Part shown: in pieces, positions 8,526 through 13,965 of the stretch | How the letters are laid out: each line of letters starts with the position of its first letter | How positions within the stretch are numbered: position 1 is the first letter of the stretch | Assembly (NCBI GenBank): GCA_043820045.1 | Contig: JBDREF010000245.1 | Span: 1-13,965, forward strand | Reading direction: 5' to 3' | Source of the DNA: JBDREF01 sp043820045 | GTDB taxonomy: Bacteria; Planctomycetota; Phycisphaerae; Sedimentisphaerales; Anaerobacaceae | DNA: 13,965 bases | The notes under the pieces: model-generated | What the model saw: only the letters and a program-made list of their open reading frames with translations | The model's database searches: none | Told to the model about the DNA's origin: nothing | Position numbers and translations under genes: made by a program

Positions 8526-10642
8526 TTCACGACTTTAATATTTGGCGGGATTTGCGGATGTCGCGTTTCATTGCAATTTCGTTCGCATTGTTGGTTCTTG
8601 CTTCTGCGGCTGTTTGCGAGGAGGAAGAGCCCTTCAACGTTGACTTCTTCTGCGGCTGGGCAGGACATTACCGTCCCATGGAATGGACGCCGGTGGAAGT
8701 CGGCATCGCCGGCACTCTTAAAGAACCTTTCGCCGGCTCCGTGACCATCGCCGCCCAGCAGGACGGGTTGAACAGCTTGAGCATCGTCCATACCTTCGTC
8801 CTTACGCCGGATATGCCGCTTCACCTGCCGCTCGTGACAAAGCTGGCGTTCAACGCAGACAAATGCAGCGTGAATATCAGAGACGAGCGAGGCCGTGTGC
8901 AATGGCGGCAGGACTTCAACCTGTGGGATTTTTCCTCCAGGAATCGCCTGCTGACGCCGGTTCAAGAAAATGATTTACTGATCGGACTTGTCGGGCGCAG
9001 CAAATTCGGCCTGTTACGGCTGCCGAGCCAGTCGGTTTGCCGCTCGGCGACAGCGCAGGGAAAAGTGTACGTCGGAGACAAGCTGCCGCGAATGGTCCCC
9101 TGGGACTGGACCGGCTTCGTCCCGCTCGACTTGCTGGTCCTCTACGATCCGGACTGGGCCCAGTTCAACCGCCAGCAGCTTAATGCGATTGCCCAATGGG
9201 TCTCGAACGGCGGAAAACTGCTGCTGGTTATGGGCAGCAATCCTCTATCAGCCGACAATCCGATAGCTCAGTTGTTGCCTTTTGAATTACAGAGCGTCAA
9301 ACAGGTTACCCTGCCGCGGGGGATCCTCGAAAAATGGGATTTGCAACCCGACGAACCGGAAACCGTCGCCGCCTGGCCGTTGACGCCCAAATCCGCCGCT
9401 CGCTTCTGTGAGGTCGAAAGCAATGACGCCAGCGAATGTCTCTTTGCTACCGGATATGCCGGCTTCGGCCGCGTCGCTGTGTTGGCATTCGACCCCTCCA
9501 CCATGACGAACAAACAAATGACAAACTCGGGGCAGTTCTGGATCTCCCGCATCAGAGCAATTCTGGGTCAGGCCAGCCCTCTGCCGCCCACCGCGAGACA
9601 GAGCCCTCCCCGCCGGAATCAGATGAGCCGCACTATTGAATTCTCCCGCGATCCTGAGAGTATTGTTAATGACAACTCCCGCCGCGGACAACGATATGAA
9701 GTCGGCTCGGCCCAGTCGGCGAACAATACCGTCATGGAGTTTCTGTACCAGGGAATCAAGCCGTTGAGCATTTGGTGGGTGATATTCCTGCTCGTTACAC
9801 TGGCAATTCTGCTGGGACCTCTGGACTACAAGCTGCTAAAGCGCAAAGACCGTCTTCCGCTGACATGGCTGACGTGCACGTTCTGGATAGCCCTGTTTAC
9901 CGTCGGCGCCTATTACGGCGTGCAGGCCATTCGCGGCGGCGACCTGGAGCTGCGAGTGGTCTCTGTCATAGACGGAATCGAGGACAGCGACCATGTCTGG
10001 TCAACCGATTATTGCGGTCTTTTCGCCCCCAAGAGCGACGATTATCGACTGAAAGGCCTTTTGAGCAACCAGTGGTGGTCCGGCATCGCTCCCACCCAGG
10101 AATCCATCTGGGCGAATAATCGCGAGACTGCGGGCAGAAACATCTATTGTTATCAGCACGACGGCGGAAACCTGCCCTATTCTCTGCCTGTCAATATATG
10201 GAGCGTTCAGTGCCTCCTTAACGAGTCGCGCCTGGAGCGGCTGCCGTTCAGCGCCGAAGTGCAGCGACAAGCCGGTCAGGTCACCGTCAACGTCACCAAT
10301 GAATCTGAGTCCGCTATCCTGAAGGGTTATGTTCTCTTCGGCAACAATCAAGGCGTAAGTTTTGGCCCGGTCCAGGGCCGTGCCGCCGAACAGTTCAATA
10401 GAGAAGTGACGACTATATATAGCGACGTCAGGAACAAGGAGGCATTTCTGGCGCAGGGGTGCCTGCAGCGCACAAGAGCCATCGATGCGTATCTCGCCCG
10501 CGGAGCGGCGCTGGTTTGCGCAGAGTACGAACAGGCGCCCGTATCGTTTGAAATTGAGGGCCGTTCATTCAAATCGAATCATATACAATTGGCTCGCCTT
10601 GTCGTCTTTCCCGGTGAGCCGAAAGAGGAAACTCCAGAATGA
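8522..10642 (+). CDS. Exported/membrane protein of unknown function with GATase-like fold and two central helices
   Basis: I do not recognise a named family. The product is 706 residues. The ATG at 8522 overlaps the previous stop (ATGA) and has GAAGG seven bases upstream; a second ATG at 8558 would give a cleaner signal peptide (MSRFIAISFALLVLASAAVC). The N-terminal 380 residues follow the signal and include an alpha/beta segment near 203-250 (DLLVLYDPDW, then GGKLLLVMGSNPL) like those seen in catalytically dead GATase/ThuA folds. Two helices lie at about 414-438 and 446-468, separated by a basic loop KLLKRKDR that should face the cytoplasm; the motif GPLDYKLLKRK recalls the GPLxYxxLRR element of uncharacterised membrane proteins. 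The last 235 residues should then be outside. The gene bridges the BatA-like gene and the ABC ATPase with four-base overlaps on both sides, so it may link the two modules, perhaps as an exporter accessory (inference). Confidence 0.8.
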   Translation: MIHDFNIWRDLRMSRFIAISFALLVLASAAVCEEEEPFNVDFFCGWAGHYRPMEWTPVEVGIAGTLKEPFAGSVTIAAQQDGLNSLSIVHTFVLTPDMPLHLPLVTKLAFNADKCSVNIRDERGRVQWRQDFNLWDFSSRNRLLTPVQENDLLIGLVGRSKFGLLRLPSQSVCRSATAQGKVYVGDKLPRMVPWDWTGFVPLDLLVLYDPDWAQFNRQQLNAIAQWVSNGGKLLLVMGSNPLSADNPIAQLLPFELQSVKQVTLPRGILEKWDLQPDEPETVAAWPLTPKSAARFCEVESNDASECLFATGYAGFGRVAVLAFDPSTMTNKQMTNSGQFWISRIRAILGQASPLPPTARQSPPRRNQMSRTIEFSRDPESIVNDNSRRGQRYEVGSAQSANNTVMEFLYQGIKPLSIWWVIFLLVTLAILLGPLDYKLLKRKDRLPLTWLTCTFWIALFTVGAYYGVQAIRGGDLELRVVSVIDGIEDSDHVWSTDYCGLFAPKSDDYRLKGLLSNQWWSGIAPTQESIWANNRETAGRNIYCYQHDGGNLPYSLPVNIWSVQCLLNESRLERLPFSAEVQRQAGQVTVNVTNESESAILKGYVLFGNNQGVSFGPVQGRAAEQFNREVTTIYSDVRNKEAFLAQGCLQRTRAIDAYLARGAALVCAEYEQAPVSFEIEGRSFKSNHIQLARLVVFPGEPKEETPE

Positions 10643-11565
10643 TTGAAACCAGGAATCTTACCAAGAACTACGGCAATTTGACCGCCGTGGACAATCTCAG
10701 TTTGACCATTCGGGGCGGTGACATATTCGGCTTCATCGGGCCCAACGGCGCCGGCAAAACCACCACCATGCGAATACTGGTGACTCTCCTGGAGCCGACG
10801 AGAGGCCAGACCCTTATCGACGGGCTGGATGTTGCCAAAAACGGCAAGAAGGTCCGCAGACTGGTCGGCTACATGCCGGATTTCATGGGTGTCTACGACG
10901 ACCTGAAGGTATTCGAGTACCTTGAGTTTTTCGCGGCGGCTTTCGGCATAGAAAGCAGGAAACGCAAGTCCATCGTCGAAGGTGTGCTGGAGCTGACGGA
11001 CCTTGAGTCCAAGAAAAGCGCCGCCGTCGACAGCCTTTCCCGCGGCATGCAGCAGCGTCTCGGGCTGGCGCGGGTTCTCATTCACGACCCCAAAGTGCTC
11101 ATACTTGACGAGCCGGCCAGCGGACTCGACCCGCGTGCACGGATCGAAATAAGAGAGCTGCTGCGCGAGCTTAAGCGCATGGGCAAGACGATTATGATTT
11201 CGAGCCACATTCTCAGCGAACTTGAGGAAATCTGCGACCACGTCGGCATTATCGAACACGGCCAATTGGTCTTCAGCGGGACCATTGAGGAGATTCGCCC
11301 GAGGCTGGGCATTCATCACAAAGTTCGAGTCAAGGTCGCCAACGGTCAGGACAAAGCCGTCGAGCTGCTCTCCGCTCTGCCCCAGGTGCGACAGGTCCAG
11401 TCGGTCGGCGACTTCATAGCCGTGACTTTCCACGACGACCAGGACGGTCACGGCATCATTGCCCGGACGCTGGTCAAGGCGGATATGGACATAATCTCTA
11501 TTCAGCCCGAACAGCTCAAGCTTGACGATGCGTTCCTGCAGTTGACCAAAGGCATCGTACATTGA
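10639..11565 (+). CDS. ABC-2 type exporter ATP-binding protein (GldA/CcmA-like)
   Basis: The product is 308 residues, normal for this family, and powers the permeases encoded next. Motifs are Walker A GPNGAGKT (34-41), signature LSRGMQQR (133-140, where LSGGQ is the general form), Walker B VLILDEP (153-159), D-loop SGLDP (161-165) and H-loop His190 in ISSH. The Q-loop position reads GYMPD, with Asp81 where many ABC proteins have Gln; this form is common among ABC-2 ATPases. Residues from about 225 form the usual C-terminal extension. The ATG overlaps the previous stop by four bases and has AGAGGA nine bases upstream. Substrate cannot be read from sequence. Confidence 0.96.
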   Translation: MIETRNLTKNYGNLTAVDNLSLTIRGGDIFGFIGPNGAGKTTTMRILVTLLEPTRGQTLIDGLDVAKNGKKVRRLVGYMPDFMGVYDDLKVFEYLEFFAAAFGIESRKRKSIVEGVLELTDLESKKSAAVDSLSRGMQQRLGLARVLIHDPKVLILDEPASGLDPRARIEIRELLRELKRMGKTIMISSHILSELEEICDHVGIIEHGQLVFSGTIEEIRPRLGIHHKVRVKVANGQDKAVELLSALPQVRQVQSVGDFIAVTFHDDQDGHGIIARTLVKADMDIISIQPEQLKLDDAFLQLTKGIVH

Positions 11566-11618
11566 GCATTCGAGTGCTGGCCCGGCGGCTGCTTTGCGAC
11601 GTGCTGAACGGCGGTTAA
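11562..11618 (+). pseudogene. Probable remnant of the original permease N-terminus (TTG start, ends at TAA)
   Basis: TTG at 11562-11564 overlaps the ATPase stop by four bases, echoing the ATGA couplings at 1602, 8522 and 10639. AAAGG at 11548-11552 sits nine bases before it. The frame reads LSIRVLARRLLCDVLNGG and then TAA at 11616-11618, and it is the same frame as the permease at 11649. If the 135 bases from 11610 to 11744 are removed, 19 residues precede GPIFDKELRVSS, exactly as many as precede GPLFDKELRVSS in the neighbouring paralogue at 13394, with both sequences having Ser second. The homology is short, so this remains an inference. Confidence 0.45.
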
Positions 11619-11638
11619 TCCGCCAAACTAACGGCGGT
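11607..11638 (+). repeat. Small hairpin and 9-bp direct repeat in the ATPase-permease gap
   Basis: AACGGCGGT occurs at 11607-11615 and again at 11630-11638. Between them, CCGCC at 11620-11624 can pair with either GGCGG, giving a five-base stem with loop TTAAT (11610-11624). It has no poly-T tail and is not a terminator. It may be a separate small repeat or part of the insertion described at 11667. The rest of the 83-base gap (11566-11648) shows no promoter that I can support. Confidence 0.45.
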
Positions 11639-11648
11639 AAAAGCTCTT

Positions 11649-13376
11649 ATGACTATTACAGTGATTAGCTTCCGTAGGGTGTGCAACTTGTTGCACACGC
11701 GTTTGAATTCCGCGTGGGCAAAAACAGAATTTGCCCACCCTACGAAGCTGGTAGGGCCGATCTTCGACAAGGAGCTGCGCGTCTCCAGCCGAAGGCGGAG
11801 AAGCTACGTTCTTCGCGTCGGGTACATCGCATTGTTGAGCGTTTTCATCATGTCTGCATGGTACTCCACCGTCGCCGTCCGCAGTTCCGGCTCGGGCGTC
11901 TATCAGGTTTCGAGATTGTCTTTGGCCGCAACGCAGATGACAGCTACAATCGTCTGGTTTCAGTTTATCGCAGCCCAGGTTCTCGCCATCGTCATGCTCA
12001 GCTCGGCCATCAGCGATGAAGTCACGATGGGGACGCTCGGCGTGCTCATGACCACGCCCATAACCAGCTTCCAGATAGTCACCGGCAAGCTCCTCAGCAG
12101 GCTGCTGCAGTTAATGCTGCTGCTGGCGATAAGCCTGCCGCTGTTGGCAATTGTCCGTGTCTTCGGAGGCGTTCCGTGGGATTATGTGGTATCCAGCGTC
12201 TGCATTACTCTCACCGCCGCTGTTTTCGCAGGCGCCTTGAGTTTGTTGCTGTCGATGGTCTATCGCCACGCCTATACGGTTATCATCGTGGTGATCTCAG
12301 GATACATGCTCGTCTTTGGGGTCCTGCCCGGCGTGTTATTGGCCGCAGGGATGCTTGGCCGCCAGGCGATGTATTCCTGGCTCGCCCTGATAAATCCCTT
12401 TTGGGCTATGGCTGCTGCCACACAGAGGCTGTCGGTGCCTTCGACTCGGGCTGTCAGTTGGCCGCTGCACTGTGTGGTTATGTTGGCTGCGACGGCCGGC
12501 TTGTTGGCTGTGGCTGTCTGGCGGGTACGAAAGGCTGCATTGGGCGATGCTTTCAGCTCGCGACGAGAGCTGCGATTGCGGCGGTTTCTGAAACGAAGAG
12601 GGATTGCCGGTGCAGAGAATCCGGGCAGTCGCTTTGCAGGCTATATAAGACCGGTCACAGGTCGGCCCATCGTCTGGAAGGAGATGTCCAAAGGCTTCAT
12701 AGGGCACGGCAGGGGAGATGTCGTGATAATTATATCTTTGGCCGCTACTTTTGTTGTGATGGCCGTACTGCTGCTTTTCAACCGCGGTGCGAGAAATATC
12801 CTGCCGTACTACCTTACGTCCGGCGTCTCTCTGGTTGTTATGGTTCGCCTGGCCGTCTTTGCCGCCGGGAGCATTACCTTAGAGAAGGAGGCCCGGACCT
12901 GGCCCATACTGCTGACGACGCCCCTTGAGGATAGAGAAATCATACGGGGCAAGGCAGTTGCGGCGTTTCGCAGGAATCTGCCCTTGCTGCTGGCATATTT
13001 TGCGCTGTTTTGCGTATTCTTTCAGTTCCACGCCGGCCAGTACAGGCTACACCAGATCGTTCTCTACATTCTATGTTTTGCGGCAGGTCTGATAGGTTCG
13101 ATACTGTTCGTCATCGGCAGCGGCTGCTATTTCGGCGTGCGGCTCAGGACCACTACTGCTGCCGTTGCGGCGACGGTCGGCCTGTATGCCGCCATGAATT
13201 ACCTCCTGTGCGGGATGTTTAATCCTTTTCGCATCTGGCTGTACAGGGCCATATCCCGTCCAGGTATGTTATGGACCTTGTACGCCATGCCGATGACCAC
13301 GGCCCTGATCAATGCGGCAATCGGCTTGCTTCTTGCACGGCGTGCGGTACGCCGGTTGAGACGCGACATCTTCTGA
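11649..13376 (+). CDS. ABC-2 type permease with a repeat-derived N-terminus
   Basis: The product is 575 residues and is the membrane part of the exporter powered by the ATPase just upstream. It is built of two similar halves. In the first, FDKELRVSSRR (39-49) precedes a helix at about 57-78, then SDEVTMGTLGVLMTTP (122-137) leads to I-V-T-G-K, followed by more helices. In the second, WKEMSKG (from about 342) and LEKEARTWPILLTTP leading to I-I-R-G-K repeat that plan. About ten to twelve helices are expected in all. The ATG at 11649 is the only ATG before the conserved part but has no good Shine-Dalgarno; GTG at 11661 or 11679 are alternatives. Residues 7-33 come from a palindromic repeat and have no counterpart in the paralogue at 13394, so the N-terminus is not native. 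Whether the protein is still made and functional cannot be seen from sequence, but the rest of the frame is intact. Confidence 0.88.
   Translation: MTITVISFRRVCNLLHTRLNSAWAKTEFAHPTKLVGPIFDKELRVSSRRRRSYVLRVGYIALLSVFIMSAWYSTVAVRSSGSGVYQVSRLSLAATQMTATIVWFQFIAAQVLAIVMLSSAISDEVTMGTLGVLMTTPITSFQIVTGKLLSRLLQLMLLLAISLPLLAIVRVFGGVPWDYVVSSVCITLTAAVFAGALSLLLSMVYRHAYTVIIVVISGYMLVFGVLPGVLLAAGMLGRQAMYSWLALINPFWAMAAATQRLSVPSTRAVSWPLHCVVMLAATAGLLAVAVWRVRKAALGDAFSSRRELRLRRFLKRRGIAGAENPGSRFAGYIRPVTGRPIVWKEMSKGFIGHGRGDVVIIISLAATFVVMAVLLLFNRGARNILPYYLTSGVSLVVMVRLAVFAAGSITLEKEARTWPILLTTPLEDREIIRGKAVAAFRRNLPLLLAYFALFCVFFQFHAGQYRLHQIVLYILCFAAGLIGSILFVIGSGCYFGVRLRTTTAAVAATVGLYAAMNYLLCGMFNPFRIWLYRAISRPGMLWTLYAMPMTTALINAAIGLLLARRAVRRLRRDIF
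11667..11749 (+). repeat. 83-bp cloverleaf palindromic element translated as part of the permease
   Basis: The outer arms 11667-11678 and 11739-11749 pair over 11 bases with one bulged C. Within them, GTGTGCAAC (11679-11687) pairs perfectly with 11690-11698 around a TT loop; GCG (11699-11701) pairs with CGC (11711-11713) around a nine-base loop; and GTGGGCAAA (11714-11722) pairs perfectly with 11730-11738 around a seven-base loop. The arms abut with no unpaired junction bases. Read another way, 11673-11686 and 11731-11744 form a 14-base inverted repeat with one mismatch. AGCT flanks both ends and could be a target duplication or part of the arms. No transposase and no other copy are in the window, so it resembles a REP- or MITE-like non-autonomous repeat. 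It encodes residues 7-33 of the permease with no stop. Confidence 0.8.
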
Positions 13377-13393
13377 GGGTACTTCTGTTCAAT

Positions 13394-13965
13394 ATGAGCG
13401 TTGCCTTGGTAAAATCTGTTTCGCGCTTCTTGAGCCCTTTCCGGCTGGCCGGGCCGCTGTTTGACAAGGAGCTGCGCGTCTCCAGCCGGCGAAAAAGAAA
13501 CTATGTTCTGCGGTCCGTGTACATCATCTTTTTGACGTTCTTCGTTGCGGTGGTCTGGCTCGGTATGGTCCAGTATCAAGGCTCCGCGGCATACCAGAAA
13601 TCGAGAATGGAGGTAGCCGGCAAGACCATCATCACCACGATAGTCACGTTCCAGTTCATTGCCACCCAGTTGATCGCCATCGTCATGCTCAGCACCTCAA
13701 TCAGCGATGAAATCTACCACCGGACCCTGGGCCTGCTTATGACCACGCCCATAAGCAGCTTTCACATAGTCATGGGAAAACTCTTCAGCAAGCTCTTGCA
13801 GCTTATCCTGCTGCTGGCTATCAGCCTGCCGTTGCTGGCCATAGTCCGCGTCTTCGGCGGCGTTCCCTGGGGATACCTCCTGTCCAGCCTGTGCATAACA
13901 CTGACCGCGGTAATCTTTGCCGGCTCGCTCAGTCTGTACTTCTCAATCCACAACCGGCGGGCCTA
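13394..13965 (+). CDS. Second ABC-2 type permease, 3' end beyond the window
   Basis: The frame is open from the ATG at 13394 to the window end, giving 190 residues of the N-terminal half. It starts MSVALVKSVSRFLSPFRLAG and continues into PLFDKELRVSSRRKRNYVLR, a helix, then TLGLLMTTPISSFHIVMGK and further helices. Over the 71 residues from TLG to the last LSL it is identical to the upstream permease at 57 positions, and 26 bases are identical at 11766-11791 and 13463-13488. The pair therefore arose by tandem duplication and probably forms a heterodimer or two alternative pumps with the ATPase at 10639 (inference). The gap to the previous stop is 17 bases; GAGGG at 13375-13379 is a possible but rather distant ribosome site. 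It lacks the repeat found in its neighbour, so it shows what the native N-terminus looks like. Confidence 0.93.
   Translation, partial: MSVALVKSVSRFLSPFRLAGPLFDKELRVSSRRKRNYVLRSVYIIFLTFFVAVVWLGMVQYQGSAAYQKSRMEVAGKTIITTIVTFQFIATQLIAIVMLSTSISDEIYHRTLGLLMTTPISSFHIVMGKLFSKLLQLILLLAISLPLLAIVRVFGGVPWGYLLSSLCITLTAVIFAGSLSLYFSIHNRRA

Noticed and set aside
10870..10890. Loss of the Q-loop glutamine in the ABC ATPase as a sign of inactivation
   Set aside because: GYMPD or GYLPE at this place is usual in ABC-2 ATPases of this type, and all other catalytic motifs are intact.
10579..11562. 327-codon open frame on the minus strand opposite the ABC ATPase
   Set aside because: It mirrors a gene with full ABC motifs and biased third codon positions. 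Its translation shows no domain, signal or motif, so it is a shadow frame.
11610..11624. Rho-independent terminator after the ABC ATPase
   Set aside because: The stem is only five bases and no run of T follows. The next gene is in the same direction and functionally tied to the ATPase.
11667..11749. tRNA gene, because the element folds as a cloverleaf of about tRNA size
   Set aside because: The two side arms have nine-base stems, one with only a two-base loop, the middle stem has three base pairs, and there is no T-loop consensus, anticodon arm geometry or CCA end. The symmetry fits a palindromic repeat.
1..13965. CRISPR array, integrase, transposase or phage genes
   Set aside because: No regularly spaced direct repeats and no such coding sequence are visible on either strand. 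The only mobile-like item is the short palindromic element.

Overview
This window looks like chromosomal DNA from a Planctomycetota bacterium, most likely Phycisphaerae/Sedimentisphaerales-like. That placement is an inference from gene content and order: NHL-repeat protein, large VWA/GATase-like membrane protein, MoxR, DUF58, BatA-like VWA protein, then a GldA-like ABC exporter with duplicated permeases. No marker gene is present to prove it. All nine genes lie on the + strand and are packed almost end to end. Four junctions overlap by 4 to 11 bases, and the longest gap is 83 bp. I see no convincing promoter or terminator, so this is probably the interior of one long operon that enters and leaves the window.

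Layout. (1) 1-1605: the 3' part of an iron/thiamine-type ABC permease, continuous in frame with a six-bladed NHL beta-propeller; a lipoprotein-like signal is buried at the join. (2) 1602-4553: a large membrane protein with a VWA fold, an inactive class I glutamine-amidotransferase-like fold and a second, degenerate VWA fold. (3) 4584-5609: MoxR-type AAA+ ATPase. (4) 5599-6498: soluble DUF58 protein with a VWA-like motif. (5) 6534-8525: BatA-like VWA membrane protein. (6) 8522-10642: secreted or membrane protein of unknown function with a GATase-like fold and two membrane helices. (7) 10639-11565: ABC-2 ATPase. (8) 11649-13376: ABC-2 permease. (9) 13394 to the window end: a second, closely related permease, cut off.

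Working model (inference). MoxR ATPases act as chaperones for metal-binding VWA proteins. Here one MoxR sits with three VWA-type proteins, two of them membrane-anchored with the VWA fold predicted outside, and with an ABC-2 exporter whose ATPase gene is translationally coupled to the membrane block. The set may be an envelope assembly or stress-response unit that includes an exporter, but its substrate is unknown.

The most unusual feature is at 11607-11749. A cloverleaf-shaped palindromic repeat and a smaller hairpin/direct-repeat unit lie between the ABC ATPase and the conserved start of permease 8. The palindrome is read in frame as about 27 residues of that permease. An apparent ancestral N-terminus is still readable upstream from a TTG that overlaps the ATPase stop, in the same frame, but is cut off by a TAA inside the inserted stretch. 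The gene seems to have been interrupted and restarted at a new ATG.
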